58,063 nt of DNA from Verrucomicrobiota bacterium (lineage in GTDB: Bacteria > Verrucomicrobiota > Verrucomicrobiia > Opitutales > Oceanipulchritudinaceae), in the NCBI GenBank assembly GCA_021208135.1, contig JAJOKB010000094.1, positions 1 to 58,063 of the forward strand, written 5' to 3'. Made by a program: the position numbers and the translations under genes. Below are positions 31,646-41,725 of the stretch, piece after piece; within the stretch, counting starts at the first letter, position 1, and every line of letters starts with the position of its first letter. The notes below the pieces were generated by a model, which ran no database searches, was not told the origin of the DNA, and worked only from the letters and a program-made list of their open reading frames with translations.

Positions 31646-33543
31646 TTACTCCTGTGCCTTCTTCTTCTTTTTCTTCTTCTTGATCAGGGGTCCAGTTGGC
31701 GCAATGGCGTCAGCCTTTCGCGCCCGCTCTTCCAATTCCTGCTCTATGCGAGCATCATCTTCATCCCTGCGACGGTTGGTAATATATTGCTGAAAAATTG
31801 AAAAGCAATTGGTGGTCGTCCAGTATAGAACCAGACCACTGGAAAAGAAATAAGTGAAAGGGAAGAAAATGAAGGGCATCCATTTGATCATCTTCGCCTG
31901 AAAATTATCAATGGATGGCTGCGGCATAAGCTTCATCTGATAATACATACTGATCAACCAAAGAAATGGCAGAACGTTGATGCTGCTCCCTACCAAAGGA
32001 AGCACGTTGCCCCCTAGACTGATGGTCGCATCGGGCATGGACAAATCATTGATCCAAAGGAAATCGGCAAAACGCAAATCGGACGAATTGCGCAACAGGT
32101 TAAAAAATGCGATAAATATCGGAAACTGCACCAACACAGGCCAGCAACCGTTCAGTGGATTAATTTTGTACTTTTTCCACAGGGCTAACATAGCTTCCTG
32201 TTGCTTGCGCGGGTCGTCCTTGTACTTCTCCTGCAATTCCTTGATCGGTTTTTGCAGTTTTTGCATTCGCTTGGAGGCCTTTGCCGCCTTGGCTGTGAGT
32301 GGCCATAACATTAACCGGATCACCAAGGTGGTCAGTATGATGGCCACACCCCAATTGCCGGAGAAACCGTGCATCGCCCCCATCAAAGTGAGCATTAATT
32401 TTGCAATCCACGCGATAAAGCCAAGATATAAACCCAGAAACCAGCCCAAATTGCATGACATCTTCCTGGTCCTGATCCAATCGAGTGAGACGACGAAAAT
32501 CCTTCGGTCCAGCATACAACTCACCACTGATAAAACCGACTCTCGCCGGGTGCCAATGTCGGCAGCGCAAACTCTAGTGCAGCGGATACTCCCACAGGAT
32601 CGCGGTTTCGGCTGCCCAACTCCGGCGGAAATCGAACTCCCGTAGCAACGATAGCTTCGGCTGGTGTCGCAGGTGTAAGAATCGATGTGAAAAATTGATT
32701 TTTGACCGCACCCCAGGTGACTTCAGTACGCCTTTCCACGCGCTCCTGCGCCTCTCTGCGGAAGAAAAAACCTCCCTCTCGAAAGCGGCTTGCCGGTATG
32801 CTACGGTACTTTCCGCGACTCAAAAAACTGGCATTCAAATCAAATCCCATCGGATCGGCATTGGTCGGCGCAGCTGTTCCGATATGGAGAAAAATTCTAT
32901 CAACATTGAAGGCAGTGTCGGTTGGATTGTAAAACTCCGTGCGGTGCCTGATCGTGTAAGGCTCAGGTCCAGCACCGGCATCTGTTGACAACTCAAACGT
33001 GCGGCGCAACACAATGCCGCTGCCCAAGGTCACCGAAAATGTAATGCTTGAATCGGTAATCGAATCGGCCGTAAAAGAAGGCGCGAATGGCACCATTTCC
33101 CCATTTACCGCACGACTGATAGCCAATGCGGGAATTGTACCCCCATTCAATACCACTGGTTCGTCGCCATCCAATTCCGCGGGATAGTTGTTGAGCGTGA
33201 CAGACTGCACAGCACCCCCGAGGCTGCTGAATCGCACTGTTACGTGCTCATTGCTCAATGTGTAAAACTGTTCCTCTCTGACAGGCGCTTCAGGCAGGGC
33301 TTCAGCTCCTGCAGGTCGAACCAGGTCTGGGGCCACCCGAGGTCTCTGCACAGGGGCCGCTGACACGATTTCCGGATCGGTTCGATCCAGCTCCTCAGCT
33401 TCTTGCTGCAACAGCCTGGCCGCCTCGCGCTGGCGTTCCAGACGCTCACGCTGTGCTTCCTGCTGTTGGGCACTGTTGTACATCAGCAGTACGAATCCGC
33501 CGATTAAGAAGAATAAACCTAAGAGAACGCTTTTTTTGTCCAT
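31646..33543 (-). CDS. yidC: Membrane protein insertase YidC, frameshifted, Lys-rich tail
   Basis: Oxa1/YidC/Alb3 insertase of the inner membrane. The N-terminal TM (SVLLGLFFLIGGFVLLMY), a coiled and Glu-rich linker, the periplasmic P1 beta-domain (YTLSNEHVTVRFSSLGGAVQSV), then five TMs including NWGVAIILTTLVIRLMLWPL, CWPVLVQFPIFIAFFNLLRN and FTYFFSSGLVLYW. Frameshifts lie near 32525 and 32465. Joined length about 632 residues. The tail ends in a run of eight Lys, as in homologues with positively charged ribosome-binding tails. Start at MDKKSVLLG. It is downstream of yidD, as expected for the rpmH-rnpA-yidD-yidC order. Confidence 0.95.
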
Positions 33544-33560
33544 GAGGAAAGAAACAGTTA

Positions 33561-33863
33561 TCAATGAGTGGAGTGCTTGCGGTCAACTGCCAAACGCTGA
33601 CATCCGCAATCCTTATGCTCAGCCAAGGGTACCGGATCAGGTCCATAGCCCCCCCAGGGATGGCAACGCATGATGCGCTTGAACGTTAACAATCCACCGC
33701 GAAAGGCACCATGAGTGCGCACGGCCTGCAGCGCATAATCAGAACAAGTAGGCACAAAACGACAGCCGCTGCCCGGTGCAATCATATGAATCACTGGCGA
33801 AATGACCCACCGATAAAAATGAATCAACAACAACAATGGCCAGGTTGCTATCCTGCTTATCAT
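33561..33863 (-). CDS. yidD: Membrane protein insertion efficiency factor YidD
   Basis: 100 residues, intact. Amphipathic membrane-associated protein with [22 protein letters not shown], then [17 protein letters not shown] and [18 protein letters not shown], the three conserved Cys and the [12 protein letters not shown] block being diagnostic. Helps YidC-dependent insertion. It lies 4 bases after rnpA and 17 before yidC. Confidence 0.96.
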   Translation of the reverse strand: MISRIATWPLLLLIHFYRWVISPVIHMIAPGSGCRFVPTCSDYALQAVRTHGAFRGGLLTFKRIMRCHPWGGYGPDPVPLAEHKDCGCQRLAVDRKHSTH

Positions 33864-33867
33864 ACCA

Positions 33868-34243
33868 TCAGAACTGCAAATTTTCCGTTGCTTCAGTCAA
33901 TGACATCCGCTCCAGCCCACGCAGTAAAGACAGCTTACAGCGATTGTGATCCACTTCCAAAAGCTGCTTGCGTGCAATGAACACTACATCACAATTTTTC
34001 GGAAACACGTCTTGATTACAGCGAAAAAAGCTCGCGGAGACGCCGTCTACACCTGTTGCGCAGCACTGCATTACCCAACCTTTTTCCGGTTATAACGCCG
34101 ATGCGCCGCACAGTCGGCCTGTCCGCTTCGGCAAAACTCTGGATTTGTAATAGAAAAGGTCCGCACTCCTTGTGTATTCCTGAGTGGCGGACCTTTTCGA
34201 ACTCAGCCTTGCGACGCAACCGTTGACGGTTGGAAAAACGCAT
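33868..34243 (-). CDS. rnpA: Ribonuclease P protein component, one frameshift
   Basis: Binds the RNase P RNA and aids tRNA 5' processing. N-terminal [44 protein letters not shown] with the RNR motif, and the C-terminal half [19 protein letters not shown]. The frameshift is one extra base in the A6 run at 34024-34029 (T6 on the coding strand), right after the RNR motif. Joined length about 125 residues. It is 17 bases downstream of rpmH. Confidence 0.94.
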
Positions 34244-34260
34244 GACTGCAGTGAGGAAAA

Positions 34261-34395
34261 TTAAGCGGAAAGACGCTTACGGCCGTGCGCGCGACGTGCA
34301 TTGATGACCTTGCGGCCACTGCTGGTGGACATACGGGCACGAAAGCCGAACCGGCGGGCGCGCTTGATCTTGGAGGGACGATAAGTCGGATGCAT
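34261..34395 (-). CDS. rpmH: 50S ribosomal protein L34
   Basis: 44 residues: begins [18 protein letters not shown], then [20 protein letters not shown], ends RKRLSA. Diagnostic of L34; the usual MKRTYQPS start is MHPTYRPS here. An AAGGAG Shine-Dalgarno lies 8 bases before the ATG. Head of the rpmH-rnpA-yidD-yidC block. The common dnaA neighbour is absent, and no cluster of DnaA boxes was seen in the flanking 130 bases. Confidence 0.98.
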   Translation of the reverse strand: MHPTYRPSKIKRARRFGFRARMSTSSGRKVINARRAHGRKRLSA

Positions 34396-34526
34396 AATAA
34401 AACTCCTTTATGTTGCTAAAAGTGACCAAAACATGCCGCTTCAGCATCACTGTCAAGCATCAATACTAAGCCTTTGACTTTAGAAATCAACTTGCCAGCG
34501 AAATTCTATGGACGCCCAGCCATGGA

Positions 34527-36934
34527 TCAGTAACAGCGAATCTCCGCCAAACCCGCCGACCTTGACAAATGGGTGGAATGTATCACCACACGCAACCGAT
34601 CTGTTTTAGTAACCTCGCCAAATACATGCTGACGGCGCGTAGCAGTATTATGCGTAACGTTTACCAAAGGCACCCAATCACCTTGCCTACCATATACGCA
34701 AATGGCATACTCTTTGGCTGTGTGCGGTGCTACATAGAATGGATTTTCCCAATGCGTTTCCAACACTAACTGCGAGGGAAAAGTAAGTTCAACTTGCCTA
34801 ATTTCAACAGGTTCAGGCCAGCACAACTCTACCCATTGCGGCATACTGGCAGAAGGATCGCTCAACCAAAGGTGAGTGCCATCAGCCGGTCGTGTCACCC
34901 CGCTGACAACTTGCGAGGCGGAAAAGACTCTTTGCGCGGGTTCACATTGGAAAGCGAACTCGCCGTACAAACGATTCCAATGATACCGACCAGATCCGAT
35001 GATATGACCACCAACTACACCATGGCAGCGATTACCTGAGCAGTTCCATTCCACACCTTCAGGCCCCTGCAATTCGAGCCGGTGGCACCCTGGGACAAAA
35101 TTTTCCAACTCTGTCTCTGCCCACACCCAACTACTGCCATTGGGAGACAGTTGAAGGGTGCCACTCCACAGCGGTTCAGCGGTTGAAACACTGTAGTCCC
35201 AGACGGACTCAACTTTGCGCAGAGTTACAGTCACCTCAGCCCAAGTATTCGTCCCATTGAATAGCTCAACCCCCAATCGATTCAACCGAAGGCCATCCAA
35301 CTGCAACCACTGACAGGGAGATTTTGCTAAAGGCATGCGGCGTCCCTCTCTGGGTTTCCAGAAAAATTCACGCAGATTAACATCCTCAGGTCTTTCAAGC
35401 GTGCCCAAACCCTGAAACTTCCATTCACTGCTGGCAACTGGTCGTGCAAGGCGAGCCAAATCTGAGGAATCCTCATTGCGGTGATGCGGCAAAAAAACAA
35501 CCGGAACGCAACAGGTGCTGTTGCAGTGTTTTTGCTTCATGCTGCCCCACCCAGGCCATGTCCTCACCTCGAACAACTGCAAGCGCAGCAGCAGTGCCCA
35601 CCGCCTGCCCCATCACTCCGCATGTCCCCATCACCCGCACAGTACCGAGAGCCGCATGGGTCACGGAAATATTCCTTCCTGCCATGCCTAGATTAACCAC
35701 ATCCTTGCTTAGCAAAGCCCGCAACGGAATACCATACGGACCGATAAATTTGAGCGCCACTTCTTTCAAACTGCTGTCATAGTCCACTGCACTGTCAGGC
35801 TCACTGGTTGGCGCCAACAGACCTCCAGGGGAATGCAAATCAATAAACCAGCCGCCATAGGCACACTCATCAAAAAACGCCTCGCGCTTCTGCAACTCAT
35901 TTTCATTCAACAAATGCAAACCCATGACCCTCCTGCTTTCGCGCTTGCCTGGTACTTGACCAATGAACTCCAGTGCGTAATTACGACAGCGATCTTTCAT
36001 CAACGGATCACGGTTCTTCATCCAATCCCAAACTCCAAGCGCGTGCCTTGTCAGCTCGTGGCGAATCGTTTCGTTGTCATGAATCGTATGCCAGGGCACT
36101 CCGATTTCGATCCACCAATAACCACCCTCAGGTTCATTTGGCTTGCGCCCTTGTTCGTAAAAAAAAGGCCGCATCTTCATATTGAATAGCCCACTCAGGT
36201 AACTCAAATGGCGCAGGTTTCCCTGTGTCTATACAGCGTATGTGAATACTGTTACCCATAGTGTCGCCAGAGGCCTTCGAAACGGCGTGAACCTCGCCCG
36301 TTTCCTCCCTGGATTCACTGCCCATTCGCCACTCACATCCAGCAAGATGCGCAACCAAAGCATCTCCGGTGCAATCAATAAATTGCTTTCCATACACCAG
36401 CAAATCAGTCTCCGCATTCGCCACCCGTGCCCTTACCGCAAGGATACGATTTCCATCATGACAGCACGGTCGCAAATAATAGCCCCGGTCAACGTTAGCT
36501 TCCGGCCAAACCGCCATTTGCTGCGATCCCCAGCCCCCCTGCTCTAATTGCACATCATAAATGGAAGTATTCAACGTCAATTCCAGGTTAGGCTCACGCT
36601 GCACCATGTCGTACAGAGCCAGATCATGCACACTATTGGTCCAGCCATTCTCTATCGGCAACAGATGATTGGTCCTGCGCTCAGCACTCATCGCTTCCCC
36701 AATAATCCCAGTTTCACGCATGCCATAGTGATGACAGCCCGCGCCGTGAATAGTAACCCGCACCTCACTCGATGCATTACCTCCCAGAACAGGTCGGTCA
36801 TGAATCAAAAGCGTTCTCGCTCCAGACCTTGCAGCCGCCATTGCCGCACAAAATCCAGCCATTCCACCACCACACACTACCACATCAAATTGCAAATTCA
36901 CTTGTTTCATCATCGGCACTTTCAATTCAACCAT
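34527..36934 (-). CDS. FAD-dependent oxidoreductase (FAD_oxidored family), two frameshifts
   Basis: Rossmann FAD-binding N-terminus ([20 protein letters not shown]), [18 protein letters not shown], and a second dinucleotide-associated block near [16 protein letters not shown], then [20 protein letters not shown] with [13 protein letters not shown], the closing FAD-contact region. About the last 320 residues form a beta-rich region (sugar-binding or discoidin-like guess). The frameshifts are extra bases in A8 at 36159-36166 and A7 at 35491-35497. Joined length about 802 residues. Homologues are abundant in Verrucomicrobiota and Planctomycetota, usually of unknown substrate. No signal peptide. 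Start at MVELKV or MKQVNL. A 5-base gap separates it from the IclR-type regulator. Confidence 0.85.
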
Positions 36935-36939
36935 CCATT

Positions 36940-37634
36940 TCAGGGTGCTGCCAACCGGGCAGCCACATCGCGCAACTCCTCCAGCCTTACCTGTATTTGC
37001 TCCTCAGCCATCCGGCCCGACAAAGCCAGTCCCGCTATCGCAGGGCTTCCAACCGGGACCGCCAGGCTCTCTTCGCCGTCACTTCGCCGCAATCTCTCGT
37101 AGCCCCGCTTCCTGACCTCGGCCAACTCCGCATCCAGGGAATCACCATCTTCGCCAAAACTACGCAGCAACTCTGCCTTACTCATTTTGTGACAACAATA
37201 CCCGACCTATCGACGACTCCCTCGCCGGATATGTAGACTCTTTACCCCAAGGAATGCATGACAGCCATTCCCGGAACATGAAAATATAGATAGCTCACCG
37301 ATTGGCGCCATACAACTCCAAGCGCCACGATACAACCGCTCTCAGACAACGGGGGAAGCAATCGCAGCGCACGCCCCGCCAACCCCGACGCAGTCAAACT
37401 AATCGCCGATAACGCATGCATCCCCGGTCCCGCCTCATATTTGCGATCTTCCCGCCGTCGCAACAAACCTCCATACGCAAGCGTCGCCAAATAGCGCTGC
37501 AACCGCGTCGGCGTCATCCCCAACTCGCGCGCCAGTTCCCGCACCCGCACCGCACCTCCCGAACGCGATACTGCTAACAAAACCTCAATACCTTCCAGGA
37601 CACTGCGATTGGGTTGCTTCGGAAGTTGCTGCAT
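36940..37634 (-). CDS. IclR-family transcriptional regulator, frameshifted
   Basis: Winged-helix repressor or activator with an effector-binding domain. [23 protein letters not shown], then [10 protein letters not shown] and the effector domain with [13 protein letters not shown]. Correction of shifts near 37250 (C4) and 37195 joins [11 protein letters not shown] to [13 protein letters not shown] and a C-terminal region with [12 protein letters not shown]. Joined length about 231 residues. It is first in a two-gene operon with the FAD oxidoreductase and may control it in response to that enzyme's substrate (inference). Confidence 0.8.
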
Positions 37635-37910
37635 AATGTCACTAATAGAGCGACAATTTTTTATGCGCGTCAATCCTCGATATGAGGAAGTTCATCTGTA
37701 TTGCTGGTTCAGGTTAGAGAAGAATCCGTGTTGCACGGCCGTGACCTCTGCAAAACTGACGGCGCTCAAAATATCTTGACTTTGAAGGCGCTGTACTCAA
37801 TCGCTAAGTTGTTATCCGGTCTTCCGAGCTGGTTGCCAAGCTCCTGTTGGGCACCAAAGTAACGATCGGATTCTATCCCTGACGGGAAAAATCGCGTCTC
37901 CTGCCAAAAG

Positions 37911-39092
37911 TTGAATATTCGGCGGTTGGCGTCCACCTCATCCGAAGAATTTCAATTCATGCCTTCAGAAGAAGCAAACAATGGTACTATCAATGTTTCC
38001 GGTATTTTTGTGCCGGACAACAATAAATCCGGCCAGCTACTGGATCCGAAATACAGTGGGAAGACACGCCCGACGGACCCGTTTGTACCGCGCGAGCTAC
38101 TGCGAAGATTCAAGCTGAAGACAGGATCCATGATAACGGCTGTCGCGCAGCAGGACGGTAGATTTCCCAACCCGAAGGTTAAATTTATCGAAACGATCGA
38201 TGGGTTACCCGTGGATGACAGAAGGAAGACCTTCAGCTTTGAACAACTGACTACCATTGCTCCTGACAAATGGCTGCAACTGGAAATACCTGGTTCCGGC
38301 AAAATGACCAATCGCGTGGTGGACGTATTTTGTCCGGTGGGCAAAGGTCAACGCGGCCTGATAGTCGCTCCGCCGCGAACTGGAAAGACGACTTTATTAC
38401 AGGACATTGCCCTGGGGATCCACCACAACAATCCTGAATGTCAAATAGTCATGTTGCTGGTGGATGAACGTCCGGAAGAGGTGACGGACATTCGCAGGAA
38501 CATACCGGGACTGTTGTTTGCATCCTCCAATGATGAGCAGGCCCAAAGTCACATCCGGATTGCCGAGCTGGCCATCGATTATGCCAAACGCCAAGTGGAG
38601 GCAGGCCGGGATGTTGTCATTTTGATGGATTCCATTACGCGCCTGGCAAGGGCTTATAATTCTGCCCGCAGCGGCAGCGGGCGGACGATGACAGGCGGTT
38701 TGGATATCCGTGCCCTTGAAAAACCGAGGCAACTGTTTTCCGCCGCTCGCAATACGGAAGAAGCAGGCAGTCTGACAATTATCGCCTCAGCATTGATTGA
38801 AACCGGCAGCAGGATGGATGACCTGATTTTTCAGGAGTTTAAAGGCACCGGAAATATGGAAATGGTACTGGACCGCAAAGCAGCTGAATTGAGACTTTGG
38901 CCAGCCATCAATATCGCAGCTTCGGGCACCAGAAAGGAAGAACTGCTGCTTCCACCCGATTTGCTGAAGAAGAGTCACTTTTTCCGCAGGGCTCTGGTGG
39001 GCAGCAAAATTGAGGACGCCACCGAGACCGCAATTGAGCGACTATCGAAAACCACAACCAACGAGCAGTTCTTTAAATTGATAAACATCTGA
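37911..39092 (+). CDS. rho: Transcription termination factor Rho, short form
   Basis: Hexameric RNA helicase ending transcription. Walker [17 protein letters not shown] (about residues 147-162), Walker B-like [18 protein letters not shown]-loop [11 protein letters not shown] and R-loop [12 protein letters not shown] near the C-terminus. Residues about 27-120 look like the OB-fold RNA-binding domain ([27 protein letters not shown]) but are diverged. It is 393 residues from TTG at 37911, or 377 from ATG at 37959; no N-terminal helix bundle is present in any frame upstream. The 276 bases from 37635 to 37910 hold no gene. It may be the only Rho or a second, short copy; this cannot be decided here. 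Confidence 0.9.
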   Translation: MNIRRLASTSSEEFQFMPSEEANNGTINVSGIFVPDNNKSGQLLDPKYSGKTRPTDPFVPRELLRRFKLKTGSMITAVAQQDGRFPNPKVKFIETIDGLPVDDRRKTFSFEQLTTIAPDKWLQLEIPGSGKMTNRVVDVFCPVGKGQRGLIVAPPRTGKTTLLQDIALGIHHNNPECQIVMLLVDERPEEVTDIRRNIPGLLFASSNDEQAQSHIRIAELAIDYAKRQVEAGRDVVILMDSITRLARAYNSARSGSGRTMTGGLDIRALEKPRQLFSAARNTEEAGSLTIIASALIETGSRMDDLIFQEFKGTGNMEMVLDRKAAELRLWPAINIAASGTRKEELLLPPDLLKKSHFFRRALVGSKIEDATETAIERLSKTTTNEQFFKLINI

Positions 39093-39145
39093 TTTTCAGA
39101 CTTGCCCGAATCCTGACGCACATCTTAACTAACCCGTTTTTCAGC

Positions 39146-40909
39146 ATGCAAAATTTCGCAGATCAGTGCCTTGACATGGCCCGGGCAATGCTCGGACACA
39201 ATTTGGAAGCTATCAACTCTGACGGCACCATTACACCAATCCCGGGTGAACATCCTCGTTTGGATGAATCCGGCCACGCCGCTCTTGCCATTGGCGAATT
39301 TTACCGTGCAACCGGTGAAGCCCGTTTTGGCGAGTACGATTTAATCGACCTTGCCGCCAGGTGCATCACCGCACAGGTATTCACCGCGGAAGAAAACGAA
39401 AACGGACTGGGTTATGCCGCACTTGGACTGCTATCATTCAGTCCCGCAAAAGAGCGCAACCCTGTTTGGGAGCGGCTACTGGAGCCAACACGCGAGAATC
39501 TCGACAAGCGTTTGTTAGCCCGTTCTGATTACGAAAATCACCTGCAGGCTTTCAATATTGCCAAGTCGGTCACACGTTTCAGCGTGGGTCTTTCCAAGAA
39601 AGATGAAACCGGCAAGCTGATCGACCGCTACATTGAACGCGCTCAACAGTTCAGCTCGGCAGGATTTCTGGATGACGCTCCCCGTGACGGCGTCGGCGGC
39701 GCATTTGACCTCTACGGTGTCATGAGTTTGGTGTTCATTCGCCAAACCTTACAGCTGCATGCCAACATTCATCTGCGCGAGCGCAAGCTGCCTAGCCTGC
39801 GCACCATTGCTGAAAAATACTTGAAAATGCTGCCTGATGTGGTTCGCGCTGACGGCCAGGGGTGGATTTTCGGTCGCGGTGTGGGTGCCTATGGACAAAT
39901 GCACTGCATCTCTCTCATACTGCAAGCGATGCGCGATGGTTGGATCGGCGAAGACAAAAAGCCGCTCTACTTGGATATTTTGCGCCGTTTGTTCCAATAC
40001 TTCTTCATGACATATCTGGATCAGGAGAAGGGTATTATGATAGTGCGTGATGCGGAGCGCGATACTCTGCCGCAACACACTACCCGCATGGCCAACTTCG
40101 ACGGTGCCCGTTATCTTTGTCAGTGGTCGCGGCTCGCCCGCTCCATCGGTGGCTCCATGTCCTCGGCGCAATCACAACCGGTCAAAACAACCGGGCGCTA
40201 CGTCATTTTTGACAAGAGCAACAAAAAGGAACAGGGATTATTTATCTACCAGGACGGCGAAACCGGCCTGCATCTGCAGATACCCCTCGTGGGCGGTGGC
40301 AAAAGCGGCTTGAGTGATTATCTGCCATTCCCGCACTGCCCAGGTGTTTTCGACTGGCCTGTGAACAGATATCTGCCGGTTCTTTTGCCCGAATTGACCT
40401 TTGGCGACAAGGTGGTGGTTCCCGCATTTTATGGCAAGCGTTGCGTTGCTGGAATTGGTTTGCGCCGCACCTTCTACTTCCGCTACGAGCAGCCTGAATT
40501 TATCACCAAAGACGAAGAAATGCTCAACGGCATGGGCAGTGTAAAAGTTGCCTGGAGTTTCATAGGGAATAAGATCACCGCAGACTTCACCTTCACCGTA
40601 AAGAGTCAGGTTACCTTGGATAAGATGCGCTACGTTCTGGCAATTGGCGCACCGCATTCCGAGAAACTCGTGCCCACAACCTACACTCTGGGTGCCAACG
40701 GATTGGGTTGTACGGTTGACAAAGACGACTTCCAGGCAACTTGGCAGGATACTGAAATTGTGACCAACGAACCTGAATACAAGACTTACTGGGGTAATTT
40801 GCACTACCTTCAGACGTTGGTGCGCGATCATCCTCTGGTAATGCGCCCCAATCAACCCTACCGTTTGGTCATTTCCTTCGAACCCGACATCGTATTCGCC
40901 GCTGAGTAA
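39146..40909 (+). CDS. Hypothetical 587-residue protein, possible (alpha/alpha) toroid enzyme
   Basis: Intact. Not confidently recognised. The first 340 residues are helical, with repeated pairs of helices and a conserved-looking GWIFGRGVGAYGQMH stretch (about residue 240), reminiscent of (alpha/alpha)6-barrel carbohydrate enzymes such as the heparinase or DUF2264 folds. The last 220 residues are beta-rich (YVIFDKSNKKEQGLFIY, KVAWSFIGNKITADFTFTVK). This order (toroid then beta-sandwich) fits polysaccharide lyase-like proteins, but no catalytic residues can be named. No signal peptide. Followed 21 bases later by hisF. Confidence 0.55.
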   Translation: MQNFADQCLDMARAMLGHNLEAINSDGTITPIPGEHPRLDESGHAALAIGEFYRATGEARFGEYDLIDLAARCITAQVFTAEENENGLGYAALGLLSFSPAKERNPVWERLLEPTRENLDKRLLARSDYENHLQAFNIAKSVTRFSVGLSKKDETGKLIDRYIERAQQFSSAGFLDDAPRDGVGGAFDLYGVMSLVFIRQTLQLHANIHLRERKLPSLRTIAEKYLKMLPDVVRADGQGWIFGRGVGAYGQMHCISLILQAMRDGWIGEDKKPLYLDILRRLFQYFFMTYLDQEKGIMIVRDAERDTLPQHTTRMANFDGARYLCQWSRLARSIGGSMSSAQSQPVKTTGRYVIFDKSNKKEQGLFIYQDGETGLHLQIPLVGGGKSGLSDYLPFPHCPGVFDWPVNRYLPVLLPELTFGDKVVVPAFYGKRCVAGIGLRRTFYFRYEQPEFITKDEEMLNGMGSVKVAWSFIGNKITADFTFTVKSQVTLDKMRYVLAIGAPHSEKLVPTTYTLGANGLGCTVDKDDFQATWQDTEIVTNEPEYKTYWGNLHYLQTLVRDHPLVMRPNQPYRLVISFEPDIVFAAE

Positions 40910-40930
40910 AGCAGCGTACCCCGTTGCTTC

Positions 40931-41692
40931 ATGCTAGCTGCTCGCATCATCCCCTGCCTGGATGTAAACGCAGGCCGTGTGGTCAAAGGCGTTAAATTCA
41001 AGGAATTGCGCGACGCGGGTGACCCGGTTGACAGCGCACGGGCTTACGAGGAACAAGGCGCGGATGAGTTGGTATTTTTAGATATCACTGCTTCCAGTGA
41101 CAATCGTGGCATAATGCGCGACATCGTCGAGGCAACCGCTACGCAATGTTTCATGCCTCTTACTGTCGGCGGCGGCTTGCGCACACTGGACGATATCCGG
41201 GCAATGTTGAATTCCGGTGCTGACAAAGTGAGTCTGAACAGTTCGGCAATTAAAGATCCGTCCCTGGTTGAAAAAGCTGCCAGCAAATTTGGCAATCAAT
41301 GCATTGTTGTAGCTATTGATGCCAAACGGGTACCGGGTCAGGATCGTTGGCAAGTTTATTCGCACGGTGGCCGCCAGGCGAGTGGTCTGGACGCAGTGGA
41401 GTGGGCAAAAAAGGTCACTGCAATGGGTGCAGGCGAAATTCTGTTAACGAGTATGGATGCCGATGGCACCCAGGCAGGATACGACCTGTGCTTAACCCGC
41501 GCCGTGAGTGATTCCGTCGAAGTACCCGTTATCGCCTCCGGCGGAGCAGGCACCCTCGACCATATGGTGGACGTCTTGAAAACAGGCAAAGCCAGTGCCG
41601 TATTGGCCGCTTCGATATTCCACTTTGGCACTTTTTCCATTGCGCAAACCAAACAGCACCTTTTTGCTGCTGGCATTCCGGTACGCATCTAG
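40931..41692 (+). CDS. hisF: Imidazole glycerol phosphate synthase subunit HisF
   Basis: Cyclase subunit of histidine synthesis, partner of glutaminase HisH. 253 residues, intact TIM barrel. Catalytic Asp11 in [18 protein letters not shown] and Asp about 130 in VVAIDAKRV, with phosphate-binding [18 protein letters not shown] and [12 protein letters not shown]. No other his gene lies in the window, so histidine genes are dispersed. Confidence 0.97.
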   Translation: MLAARIIPCLDVNAGRVVKGVKFKELRDAGDPVDSARAYEEQGADELVFLDITASSDNRGIMRDIVEATATQCFMPLTVGGGLRTLDDIRAMLNSGADKVSLNSSAIKDPSLVEKAASKFGNQCIVVAIDAKRVPGQDRWQVYSHGGRQASGLDAVEWAKKVTAMGAGEILLTSMDADGTQAGYDLCLTRAVSDSVEVPVIASGGAGTLDHMVDVLKTGKASAVLAASIFHFGTFSIAQTKQHLFAAGIPVRI

Positions 41693-41698
41693 GCACTG

Positions 41699-41720
41699 CC
41701 GGATTAAAGATCCGGTTATT
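41699..41720 (+). terminator. Weak hairpin between hisF and symporter gene
   Basis: Stem CCGGAT/ATCCGG with loop TAAAG, then TTATTAG. Six-base stem and a mixed tail make it a weak terminator or attenuator. It ends only a few bases before the symporter ATG at 41726, so it could also affect that gene's translation start. Confidence 0.45.
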
Positions 41721-41725
41721 AGTTT

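Noticed and set aside
34396-34526. Replication origin next to rpmH
   Set aside because: No dnaA gene and no DnaA-box cluster visible in the flanking bases, although rpmH-rnpA-yidD-yidC often lies near the origin.
37635-37910. Missing N-terminal part of rho in another frame
   Set aside because: All frames contain stops and no Rho-like helix bundle or Lys-rich domain; the region looks non-coding.
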